From Stephanodiscus triporus (taxonomy: Eukaryota; Bacillariophyta; Thalassiosirophyceae; Thalassiosirales; Thalassiosiraceae), in assembly GCA_036939755.1 (NCBI GenBank), contig JALLAZ010001861.1:1-10854 (forward strand): a stretch of DNA of 10,854 bases, given 5' to 3'. Numbering within the stretch: position 1 is the stretch's first letter; each line of letters starts with the position of its first letter. Positions 1-7,432 of this stretch are shown here, in pieces. Under the pieces are notes generated by a model, which was not told the origin of the DNA, searched no databases, and saw nothing but the letters and a program-made list of their open reading frames with translations. The position numbers and the translations under genes were made by a program.

Positions 1-243
1 ACATACGTAGAGGTGGGTTCAACTACTGTCCCCAAACATCGAAGATAATACCATATCGTAGTAGTATGGTACTACTCTTTTATCTCTCTAGAGGTAGGTA
101 GGTAATTTTTTGGGGACCAACATACCTACACACAACATCTTCCGTCCGTTGGACTCTTTCATCGTTTTTATTGTACATACACTCACCATGGAGAAATCCA
201 AAGGACGCCAATTTCGGCAAGGAAAAGAGGGATAGACAGTGGC
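1..243 (+). promoter_or_regulatory. Upstream/5' UTR region of the rhomboid-like gene
   Basis: No gene longer than a few codons is visible here. The segment has two overlapping short dyads: ACCATA (50-55) pairs with TATGGT (65-70), and GTAGTA (61-66) pairs with TACTAC (70-75). A tandem GGTA x3 follows (93-104), then a pyrimidine-rich stretch leading to the start codon. The GGTA repeat resembles a splice donor, so a 5' UTR intron is possible, but I cannot place an acceptor with confidence. I found no unambiguous TATA box. That this segment acts as promoter plus leader is inferred from its position only. Confidence 0.4.
188..235 (+). promoter_or_regulatory. Upstream ORF (15 codons) before the rhomboid-like start
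   Basis: An ATG at 188 in the context CACCATGG opens a 15-codon frame that ends at TAG 233-235, eight bases before the main ATG at 244. The main ATG has the weaker context GGCATGA. In eukaryotes such an uORF can reduce main-ORF translation or make it depend on reinitiation. Whether it lies in the transcript depends on the transcription start, which I cannot see. It is in a different frame from the main ORF, so it is not an N-terminal extension unless a splice joins them. Confidence 0.35.
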
Positions 244-3012
244 ATGAGCCAACGCGTTCCCTGTCTCGGCGAAAGAGAGTCGGACATTTATCACATGGAC
301 CAAGCCTACGACGTCGCATCCGAAGCGAGTAGTTGCGAAGAATTTGCGGAGGAGATGCACAGCGATGATCTAATTGACTTCAGCCGGCATGAGCAACACT
401 CGCCGTCGCCATCGCAGCCTCCAGTAGTTGAGAAATCTACGCAACAGGCTCAATATCACCGGCCACCGCCCATTTGCACTGATTGGGAAGCGTCCGTGGA
501 CAAGGATGAGAATGGACACGAGACAATTCTCAACAATTCACCCGTTACTTTCAACTTGCCTCGCGACAGCGTCAATATTATCGAGGAAATAACAGCCTCT
601 GGCGCACAATTTCCATCATCATCTATGATTCACTTCCAAAATCCGAAACGTTACAACTCTAACATATCTTATCCAACTCAAAGGTTACACCATGAAACTC
701 ATATCGACACCGAAGGAATTCAACGGGAAAAACTGAATAATACCCCTAACCCAGTTAAGCCTGGAGGCTCGTCTTCATTGACCGAGGTAACTCCTGCATT
801 CTTGAGACGAGCTGCCCAAGAGCTAGGAGTTACAAATTCTATCAATGCTGCCAGGGCAATGAGTTCCAATACGAAGGAACCAGTCCCTCCTAACGCGCTG
901 ATGTATCGCAAGGACAGACCGGAAACGTCGGCAACCTCCAACCATCTTATGAACCATCCCATCCCGGATTCTTCATTTTTCGGAGCCGACGCGTCAGCGC
1001 TCGATGGAACATTTGTGTCAATTCGAGATTTGAACGACGACGATGACGTACCCTCTGTAGACAATAGCAGATGGAATTCTTCCACAACCAGGAAAAATGT
1101 CGATTACCCTACTGAGACATCTTCTTTGTTAAAAGGGAAACGAATGCCCTGGCAGGGTGGATTCTTTGGCTCACAAATAGAGAAGGAGGATCGAAAAGAA
1201 AGAAAAAAAATCATGCGTGCCAGGAATTCGAGTTACTTCTCTGAGTGGATGTGGGCTGTCCGAACTGTATTGACTGGCTCGGAAAAGGATGATACATTGC
1301 ATGCCAATATTAGTCGAGGATCAAAGTGGGAGGCGAATCATACTGTTAGAGCTGATTTCATGGCTCATAGAGATGCTCATACCGGCAGTGGAGGATTTGC
1401 TCGTAAACGTATATTCTCTCTTTTTTTGATAGGTGCATTATGTCTTCACATGGCATTGTGTGGATTGCATGATTTTTTCTTGAGATACATTGCCTATCGG
1501 AACCCCACAGACGACATAGATGCTGAAGTTAGTTGGAATGGAGAAGGGGAGTATATCCCCGCTTTTTGGGTGTCATTTGAGGGGAGAGTGTTCAATCCCT
1601 TCGTGGGGCCAGGGGCACGGACATTGACTGCCTTTGGAGCGTTGGTTCCTGGTCTCGTCCTTTCTAAAGGTCAGGGATGGCGAGTGGGAACTTCATCATT
1701 CCAAGAATCGTCATTTATGCAAATAATACTGCACGTCTGGGCTCTGAAATCAGCGATAGGGGGCCCCATGACAGGCGTAGAATGGAGACGTGGCACATTT
1801 GTTGTTTCATGTGTTTACTTGATTAGCGCATTTATTGGTCAAGCGTGGTCAATTGTAATAGAACCTGGACGTTTGATTACTTCATCTGGGATGGGGATTA
1901 CAGGTGTGTTGGTTGCGGCTACTGTCGAACGAGCTTGTTATCCAGAGTCGTCAAAAGATGACGACGATGAAGGTGACGTTAGTATTCATCGAAAGAGTAG
2001 TGATGGGGGATTCAATGCGGTTTCATCTTCATCCAACGAACAATTTGAGTTTCAACGACCAAACTCTCGAAAAATGAAACAACACAATCGATTGAACAAT
2101 GGTAGCCCAGCACTCCTCTTGCTATTGGAATTGCTTTTGTCCTGGTGGGCGGCATACTCGTCACTCCCTGGGACAGCTACGGCAGCCATGGCAGGATTAG
2201 CGTGCGCCCTACTCCTGTTCGTTGGTAATCCCCCCCCCGGCAGCTTTGGCAGAAATGCAAGTGAAGATTTACCATTCAACGAAACTCCACCACCACCGCC
2301 ACCTCCTCTACGATTTGCAGGTGGAATAAGTTGGAGAGATGATGATTCCGCTGACACCAGTGTTGAAGCTGGGAAAGAGGCATTTACTACGCCGCTCATG
2401 CGAAGATCAATTATGGCAGACGAAGAAGATGAGGAAGAGCCATTAGGGATGAGGTCGTCATTGAGGAAGAGAAATTTGAAAGGCTTATCGGACAAGCCGC
2501 CAGTGGTCAAAGGGCGAATGATTTCTCTCGAAAGCAAAGACTCTTTTTCTCCATCTCGTGTGATTGCTCGTGTTATTGGTGTACTGTTGGCTCTTCTTCT
2601 TACCTTGATTCCAGCATCTCTTATTGCTACCGGGGAGGGCCCATCAAGCGAAGTAACGCGAGCATCTGTACTTGGATGTACACCAATGCGTATTCTATAC
2701 AAAGCGGACGATAGAAGTGATACTTTTGAATGCGCAGGTGGATGCATCCCCTTCTCAAGAGAACGAATAGCTCGAAATAATGAGGGGATGAGAGCAGGGC
2801 GGTGCGACACCGTGGGATATCGGTGCATGCAACAATCAGGCACAATGACATTGCGAAACTACTTAGCAAACGTTGGTATTTATGTGGTTCCATCAGCAGA
2901 TGGATCATGTAGTAATACAGCTGATGTCGACGACCAAGGATACAAAAACATCGATGACGCCGATGCGGAGACAGCCGATGCCAGCAACGGCGAGGTGGAA
3001 GGCGTCCAGTGA
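244..3012 (+). CDS. Rhomboid-family membrane protein, probably catalytically inactive (pseudoprotease)
   Basis: This is a single 922-residue exon. Residues 1-385 are hydrophilic, Ser/Asp-rich and probably cytosolic and disordered. A first hydrophobic segment (about 390-409) is followed by a rhomboid-like core. NPFVGPG (451-457) and the QGWR motif (477-480) match loop 1 of plant-type rhomboids. Further hydrophobic segments lie near 491-507, 519-539, 547-564, 622-641, 644-661 and 773-795, giving the seven-helix 6+1 or 1+6 plan of eukaryotic rhomboids. The GxSG serine position reads G-I-T-G (T553). The helix that normally carries AHxxG reads A-A-M-A-G (A648 for His), and the loop-2 His/Asn pair is not recognisable. 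Acidic or Pro-rich insertions separate helices 4-5 and 6-7 (including a seven-Pro run). A tail after the last helix has Cys at 812, 830, 834, 854, 861 and 889. Active rhomboids cleave transmembrane substrates, and inactive relatives (iRhoms, Derlins) instead handle membrane clients by binding. Which role applies here is unknown. ATG 244 is the first Met of the open frame. Confidence 0.78.
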   Translation: MSQRVPCLGERESDIYHMDQAYDVASEASSCEEFAEEMHSDDLIDFSRHEQHSPSPSQPPVVEKSTQQAQYHRPPPICTDWEASVDKDENGHETILNNSPVTFNLPRDSVNIIEEITASGAQFPSSSMIHFQNPKRYNSNISYPTQRLHHETHIDTEGIQREKLNNTPNPVKPGGSSSLTEVTPAFLRRAAQELGVTNSINAARAMSSNTKEPVPPNALMYRKDRPETSATSNHLMNHPIPDSSFFGADASALDGTFVSIRDLNDDDDVPSVDNSRWNSSTTRKNVDYPTETSSLLKGKRMPWQGGFFGSQIEKEDRKERKKIMRARNSSYFSEWMWAVRTVLTGSEKDDTLHANISRGSKWEANHTVRADFMAHRDAHTGSGGFARKRIFSLFLIGALCLHMALCGLHDFFLRYIAYRNPTDDIDAEVSWNGEGEYIPAFWVSFEGRVFNPFVGPGARTLTAFGALVPGLVLSKGQGWRVGTSSFQESSFMQIILHVWALKSAIGGPMTGVEWRRGTFVVSCVYLISAFIGQAWSIVIEPGRLITSSGMGITGVLVAATVERACYPESSKDDDDEGDVSIHRKSSDGGFNAVSSSSNEQFEFQRPNSRKMKQHNRLNNGSPALLLLLELLLSWWAAYSSLPGTATAAMAGLACALLLFVGNPPPGSFGRNASEDLPFNETPPPPPPPLRFAGGISWRDDDSADTSVEAGKEAFTTPLMRRSIMADEEDEEEPLGMRSSLRKRNLKGLSDKPPVVKGRMISLESKDSFSPSRVIARVIGVLLALLLTLIPASLIATGEGPSSEVTRASVLGCTPMRILYKADDRSDTFECAGGCIPFSRERIARNNEGMRAGRCDTVGYRCMQQSGTMTLRNYLANVGIYVVPSADGSCSNTADVDDQGYKNIDDADAETADASNGEVEGVQ

Positions 3013-3616
3013 AACATTTGGCAAAATCAGCATACATTTATGCCATCGAAGAGAAACCCTAACATTGCTGGATCCAGCAGCATGACCGGTTGATATTTTC
3101 CGGGGTATTTGTATTTTCATATTCAATTACTGTAATGAATTATCTTATTGCATGTGCCGATCTGAACATGTCACTGCTTGGCACATGGAATGCAGCAAAC
3201 ATATTCTTTTGTGGATCATGAAGCAATTTTTCCATCTCGCGCCTCACACTTAAAAAAGAACTCACAACCAATCAATAACCTGGAATTCGTCCCCAGAATC
3301 GTTGTCAGGGCCAACAACGTTTGATCCTGAGTATTCATGTATTGGAGTTTGCCACCCCCTCTCTAATCGCATCACTGTGTGATTTTCTCTTTCCTGTGAA
3401 TCATACCTACATGTCGTACCTCAATCGGCTTCGGCTTATATCCTCTCGGAACTTCTGAATCAACTAATTATCCTCTACCTTCTGCAGCAATCAGGGCAGC
3501 ATGAATATGCTCGACTTTTACTGTACTTGAAGTTTCTCACATTTAACCAATGGAAAACAATCAATGGTTGTGCTGAATGCCAACCCTAACCCTCTACAGG
3601 CGTTACAGCGCTCAAA
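3013..3616. other. Convergent intergenic spacer, no gene seen
   Basis: This 604-base AT-leaning stretch separates the 3' end of the rhomboid-like gene from the 3' end of the methyltransferase gene on the other strand. It should hold both 3' UTRs and cleavage sites. I found no convincing ORF, tRNA cloverleaf, spliceosomal RNA signature or long repeat. Short ORFs overlapping its edges are shadows of the neighbouring genes. Confidence 0.6.
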
Positions 3617-4672
3617 CTATTTCTTCACAAATTTGTACAACAAAATCTCGAGTTCAGCAAGCTTCAGAACTTGAACCTCCTTCCATTTTTGTCTTATTCT
3701 CTTATCTGAGTTCAAATCCACAGTGCCCAGAGTGCGCTTTAGAATATATTCTGGTTCTGAACGCGAGAAGAATATGAATGGGCGTGATGGCTGCAATACC
3801 CTATGCACACTTTCGACTAATTTCCGAATAGGATTTTCTTCAGAGGCCTCGTTATCATCGTAGTTACCAGTTGAACAGTGCAGGACGTCCACCAACCCCT
3901 TGTCCAGCACGCCGCCCCCTACGCTTTCATAACTCAACGCGGTCAATTCCCTGGCATCGTCAACGATCAGTTCCATCCGCTTTACGGATGCTTTACTGAA
4001 GTATTTTTGATAGCGCTGCGTCATTAGCTGAATGATTTTGGACGATATGTCGATTTGTAGTACGGGACCAACGAAGGAGCTCATCAGTATTTGCTCGCCG
4101 ACCTTTGAGTTTCCACATCCAACCAGGAGTATTGATTCATTATTGCAAATATTTTTGTCGGCTGTCGTTTGACGTTGTAGTTCTTCATATCTTTCGATGG
4201 CTTCCTCGACGGTGGAGAATTGACTTATGTTCATGCACTCTGATAATGTTGTCGTGTGTACCTCTCCCTGCTGCTGCTGCTGCTGTTCAACGAATAATTT
4301 GCTCGCACTTGCACCCCCACGATAATGCAACAACGTTTCGTAACGAAATTGCAAGAGTCCATGCAGATCGAACCCTCCCCACTCGTTAACGTCGTCGGGG
4401 GACATATCGTTGTGAAGACGGGTCCAATAGTCTTCATTGTGGTATGGAGGGCACGGGAGGCGGAAGCGAGAAGAATTTAGGAAAGACGACGGGTGATGCT
4501 GCAGGACATCGAAGAATTTTCGACTGCGGAGGGACATCCTTCTCGAGGCCCCCGGCGACCTGTTTATGGTGTATGTACTACCCTGGAGGAATGGGGCCGG
4601 GGCGCGGGAGAAAAAAGTGCAACAACCGGGGAGGAGAACAAGACATGTGTCTGTCTGAACTCTGCACTCCAT
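3617..4672 (-). CDS. Class I SAM-dependent methyltransferase, METTL13/EEF1AKMT4-like
   Basis: A 351-residue seven-beta-strand methyltransferase. SAM-binding motif I is ILLVGCGNS (181-189). The acidic end of strand 2 is in IDIS (D208). Motif II/III is IVDDARELT (236-244), followed by VLDKGLVDVL (255-264), the DKG signature of the METTL13/EEF1AKMT/CSKMT group. These enzymes methylate lysines or N-termini of proteins such as elongation factor 1A or citrate synthase. The substrate here cannot be told. DYWTRLH (81-87) resembles the family's N-terminal YW motif. Residues 129-135 include a Gln run encoded by a CAG repeat. The first Met (4672) gives about 45 poorly conserved residues. The second (M46, ATG at 4537) starts an Arg/Ser-rich, nearly acid-free stretch resembling a mitochondrial or plastid presequence, so the true start could be either. 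The gene is divergent from the mutase and ends at TAG 3617-3619. No intron is needed. Confidence 0.8.
   Translation of the reverse strand: MECRVQTDTCLVLLPGCCTFFSRAPAPFLQGSTYTINRSPGASRRMSLRSRKFFDVLQHHPSSFLNSSRFRLPCPPYHNEDYWTRLHNDMSPDDVNEWGGFDLHGLLQFRYETLLHYRGGASASKLFVEQQQQQQGEVHTTTLSECMNISQFSTVEEAIERYEELQRQTTADKNICNNESILLVGCGNSKVGEQILMSSFVGPVLQIDISSKIIQLMTQRYQKYFSKASVKRMELIVDDARELTALSYESVGGGVLDKGLVDVLHCSTGNYDDNEASEENPIRKLVESVHRVLQPSRPFIFFSRSEPEYILKRTLGTVDLNSDKRIRQKWKEVQVLKLAELEILLYKFVKK
4268..4285. repeat. (CTG)6 trinucleotide repeat encoding a Gln run
   Basis: Six perfect CTG units on the plus strand read as CAG x6 on the coding (minus) strand. They encode six Gln in a probable surface loop between the YW-containing N-terminal segment and SAM motif I of the methyltransferase. 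The repeat is in frame, so unit-number variation would only change loop length. Confidence 0.85.
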
Positions 4673-4885
4673 CCCACTTTACACCAAAACAGTACCTTAT
4701 CGTACTCTTGCGCGGGAACGGAATTGCAAAGAAGGGCTCATGCGATCTCACCAGCCCTGCATGCGCTGGCCCCGCCGTGATTGGTCCACTCCACAGTACC
4801 ATACCTCTCGGTACTTCTCGGTGGGGGCAAACACAGGAAGCGCTCGCTCCATCCCGTCATAATCTACAAACATCAGCACCGCAAC
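4673..4885. promoter_or_regulatory. Divergent promoter between methyltransferase and mutase genes
   Basis: Only 213 bases separate the outermost ATG of the minus-strand methyltransferase from the mutase ATG (349 if the methyltransferase starts at 4537). The interval should therefore hold both promoters. Visible elements are a dyad AGTAC (4691-4695)/GTACT (4702-4706), a second and longer dyad AGTACC (4795-4800)/GGTACT (4810-4815), and a reverse CCAAT box (ATTGG, 4780-4784) next to a CCCGCC stretch. I see no TATA box. Regulatory function is inferred from position and symmetry. Confidence 0.5.
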
Positions 4886-4900
4886 ATGCACCGCAACATG
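4877..4900 (+). repeat. Tandem 12-base duplication carrying the mutase start codon
   Basis: CACCGCAACATG occurs twice back to back (4877-4888 and 4889-4900), giving two in-frame ATGs (4886 and 4898) with identical upstream context (CGCAACATG). Either could initiate the mutase, and the difference is four residues outside the conserved domain. Confidence 0.85.
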
Positions 4901-7095
4901 CCAATCTCACCAAAAATCTACCACGGGAATTCCACGCCACTTGCCGATGCGGAGCTCGCTGCACTAATCGATGCTCATCCCAAACCTTCTTCCATATCCG
5001 AGTATTCCTATGGAACTGCTGGTTTCCGATACGAGGCCGGCCTCCTGCCATGCGTATTCGTTCGGATGGGAATCTTCACCGCTCTGAGATCGGCTTCGTT
5101 AGGCGGGGTGAGTTCAAGTATGAACTGATTTGGTTCGATTGGCATCCTCGTGACATGTGCGGGAATGTCATTTGTTATTGTTCAAATATTGTACGTCGAT
5201 CCCATGTTTAACACACCTGATCACGAAACACTCAACGAAATCCAAACAAACCAACCTCACTATATCAATTCAGGAAGAAGTAGGTGCCATGATAACCGCA
5301 TCCCACAACGCCGAGCCTGACAATGGCATGAAGCTCGCCGATTCACACGGAGGGATGCTCGATGCGGCTTGGGAAGAACACGCAGTATCTCTCGCTAATG
5401 CACCCGATTCTAAGCACGCCCTGGCATTGATTCACACCCTCTCCGATTATGCCAAGGGAAATCATCCCGACGCAACCGCCGATGGACGGTTGCCCAAGAT
5501 GGTAGTCCATATCGGCCGAGACACGCGTTCGCATTCCCCTCCATTGGCGGCCCTCGTCATACGGGCCGCACGTGCCATGGGCGCGACGGTCATTGATCAC
5601 GGTGAGGTTTCCACGCCCATGCTCCACCATTTCGTAATGCACGCCAATGGGCATCTTTTGCCGAGCTCCATACCACAACGTTGTAACGAGAGTGGATATT
5701 ACGAGATCATGGCCATGTCCTACGCGGCGTTGTTACGTACCGGCACGGTCGGTAGTGGAGGAAAGCGGCTGCCAACCACGTCCACGTTGGTGATTGATGG
5801 GGCATGCGGAATCGGCGCGTCAAAAGTCGACAAATTCCAACGAATATTTGCTAAGTTGCGTGCCGAGGGATGCACTACTGGCCTACCAGTGCTTCACACT
5901 GTGAACTTCCCGGGCGAGGGCCCGTTGAACGAGGAATGCGGAGCAGAGTTTGTGCAGAAGCAGCAATTGCCTCCAAAGTTGTACAGCAAATCGGCCGCTG
6001 GTGTATCAAAGGAGTACATGACTTCGTTCGATGGAGATGCGGATCGGGTGGTATTTCATTTCGAAGACAAGTCGGGAAAATTCCATTTGTTAGATGGCGA
6101 CAAGATTGCCGTGCTTGTGTCGAGCTTCATTCAAGATGAATTGAGATGTATCGACCCCGATGGCAAGGCTGTGAAATGCGGGGTAGTTCAGACAGCGTAT
6201 GCAAATGGATCATCCACTTTGTATTTGAAGGTGAGCAAATTGAATCATGAAAAGAATATCGTGTGGCAAAAATAATCTCTCAATAAACTACTATGTTCTT
6301 TTCGATTCAATGAAAATCGTGCATTTGCCAAAGAATGTCGTCAAGACAAACGTTATTATTGCCAAGACTGGGGTCAAGTTCGTCCATGCGGCTGCCCATC
6401 ATCACTTCGATGTGGGAGTCTATTTCGAAGCCAACGGCCACGGCACTGTCTTATTCGGCCCGAAGTTTTACGACTTCATCGCCTCTGCTGATGCTAGACT
6501 ACGAGGAACGCCACGCCACAATCGTGCCAATATTGCATTGCGAAGGCTGCGCGTCTTGCCTGCACTGGTCAATCAGTCTGTTGGAGATGCGATGAGCGAC
6601 ATGATGTTGGTGGATGCAATTCTGTTTCTGAGAGGATGGGATTTGAGTACTTGGGCAAGGTTGTATTCTGACATGCCAAGCAAGCAGGCCAAGGTGAAGG
6701 TGGCTGACAGTAAGTTCATGGTCTGCCAACGTTGATTTGCGTGTAATGAACAGCTGCAGTCTTAACGTTGCGTCGTTCTTTTTTTGTCTCACGTTGTCAC
6801 AGGAACAGTAATAACCACCAATGACAATGAAACCGCTGCCACAGCTCCAGTGGCACTGCAAATTGCGCTCCAGGCTGCCATGGATGCCATGGCAACACAA
6901 GAAAATGCTGATGGCGGTCCGAAGCCACGTTGTTTTGTCCGCCCTAGTGGCACGGAAGACGCGGTTCGTGTGTATGCTGAGGCCAATACTCAAAAAGGAG
7001 CAGATAGTTTGGCATCCGAGGCGATGGTGTTGATTCACAAACTCTGCGGAGGCGTTGGTGAACCACCTCAACCTTTGATTACAAACAGATTGTAG
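4886..7095 (+). CDS. PGM3: Phosphoacetylglucosamine mutase (N-acetylglucosamine-phosphate mutase), four exons
   Basis: Exons are 4886-5107, 5274-6230, 6334-6709 and 6803-7095, giving 615 residues (the human enzyme is about 540). The enzyme interconverts GlcNAc-6-P and GlcNAc-1-P in cytosolic UDP-GlcNAc synthesis, which feeds N-glycans, GPI anchors and chitin. Domain 1 has YGTAGFR and, across the first splice, the phosphoserine loop [12 protein letters not shown] (S84 with start 4886). The metal-binding loop is DGDADR (327-332), the sugar-binding loop is FEANGHGT (424-431), and the phosphate-binding loop is FVRPSGTED (563-571). All four hallmark loops of the alpha-D-phosphohexomutase family are present. 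Splicing joins ALRSASLGG to EEVGAM, TLYLK to NVVKT, and VAD-R-TVITT, each matching family spacing without gaps. The residue after SHN is Ala where I expect Pro. The extra length lies in the N-terminus and in the loop after about residue 190. Start 4886 or 4898 is undecided. The gene symbol is the human orthologue's name. Confidence 0.93.
5108..5273 (+). other. Intron 1 of the mutase gene (166 bases, phase 0)
   Basis: Donor GTGAGT (5108-5113) and acceptor CAG (5271-5273) after a TATATCAATT stretch. Removal joins SLGG to [12 protein letters not shown], restoring the contiguous N-terminal phosphomutase sequence. The reading frames on either side differ, so splicing is required. Confidence 0.9.
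6231..6333 (+). other. Intron 2 of the mutase gene (103 bases, phase 0)
   Basis: Donor GTGAGC (6231-6236) and acceptor AAG (6331-6333). The intron contains an in-frame stop (TAA at 6273-6275). Removing it makes [18 protein letters not shown] align residue for residue with the family pattern (STRYLEEVMKVPVYCTKTG type). No other AG lies in the 75 bases before the acceptor. Confidence 0.87.
6710..6802 (+). other. Intron 3 of the mutase gene (93 bases, phase 1)
   Basis: Donor GTAAGT (6710-6715). The acceptor CAG (6800-6802) follows a strong T-rich tract (6777-6790). The split codon A+GA gives Arg, restoring VADRTVITTND, which matches the conserved VADR segment before the C-terminal domain. Confidence 0.92.
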
Positions 7096-7245
7096 TTGGA
7101 ATTGTTCACCTGATTTTCATAATTGTTCGAGATAAGAGATAGTGCTTAGGTGGCAGAATGACAAAGAATACGCTATCCTCTTAGTCCTCGCCTATGCCAG
7201 TGTCGCTAGTTTGTTCAGTCAAAATGTAATGAATGACTTTAGGCC
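7096..7245. other. Mutase 3' flank up to the transposon edge
   Basis: About 150 bases between the mutase stop and the first recognised transposon repeat. It presumably holds the mutase 3' UTR. I see no gene or clear polyadenylation hexamer. The outer end of the transposon may lie within this stretch, because weak similarity to the right flank (for example TCAAAATGTA near 7219-7228 against TCAAATGTA on the minus strand near 10617-10609) continues beyond the strong repeat blocks. Confidence 0.4.
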
Positions 7246-7314
7246 ATCTCTGGAAGCAGAAATTTTGCGTACCCAACTCGGTTTTGAGGGGTATGCAAAT
7301 GCGTTCCCGCCACG
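7246..7314 (+). repeat. Left terminal inverted repeat region
   Basis: Three blocks, ATCTCTGGAAGCAGA (7246-7260), TGCGTAC (7266-7272) and TCCCGCCACG (7305-7314), recur in the same order on the minus strand of the right end. The block order and near identity make chance unlikely. The spacer between the second and third block is 32 bases here and 12 on the right, so an indel has separated the copies. Confidence 0.7.
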
Positions 7315-7380
7315 AATTTTGTCCGTCTCGAAATGCATAGCCGGACAAAAATATTTTGCATATCCCAAAGTGCATATCCC
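7267..7380. repeat. Subterminal cluster of GCATAyCCC motifs in both orientations
   Basis: GCGTACCC (7267-7274), GGGGTATGC (7288-7296, inverted), GCATATCCC (7358-7366) and GCATATCCC (7372-7380) form a cluster. An 8-base dyad TTTTGTCC (7317-7324)/GGACAAAA (7343-7350) lies in between. Subterminal motif arrays of this kind in DNA transposons often bind the element's own DNA-binding protein. That role is inferred. Confidence 0.45.
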
Positions 7381-7432
7381 TGTCCCACCATCAATTTCCC
7401 TCTCTGGCCACAGAAACAAGATCGCATCCACC

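Noticed and set aside
2230..2238. C9 homopolymer in the rhomboid-like gene as a possible frameshift site
   Set aside because: The frame is open and consistent on both sides with plausible protein, so there is no sign of an error or programmed shift.
2052..2843. A 263-codon open frame on the minus strand opposite the rhomboid-like gene
   Set aside because: It lies wholly within a well-supported coding region, has low-complexity Ser and Gly runs that mirror the Asp/Glu and Pro runs of the plus strand, and shows no motif.
3322..3334. GTTTGATCCTGAG, similar to the conserved 5' end of bacterial and plastid 16S rRNA
   Set aside because: The similarity stops after about 13 bases and no further rRNA sequence follows.
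4444..5211. A 255-codon plus-strand frame spanning the methyltransferase N-terminus, the divergent promoter and mutase exon 1
   Set aside because: It crosses two better-supported genes in other frames, and its composition (Cys, Arg, Trp, Gly-rich) is that of out-of-frame translation.
6499..7071. A 190-codon minus-strand frame over mutase exons 3 and 4
   Set aside because: It is antisense to conserved mutase coding sequence and runs through a clear intron, with no recognisable domain.
7239..7241. TTA next to GGCC as a possible Harbinger target-site duplication at the left end
   Set aside because: The corresponding position outside the right repeat reads AAA/TAA and not TTA, and the true termini are not fixed, so no duplication can be claimed.
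7142..7432. In-frame extension of the accessory gene upstream of ATG 7433 (including ATG 7229)
   Set aside because: The stretch covers the terminal inverted repeat and subterminal motif array, so its openness is probably coincidental. ATG 7433 has the better context.
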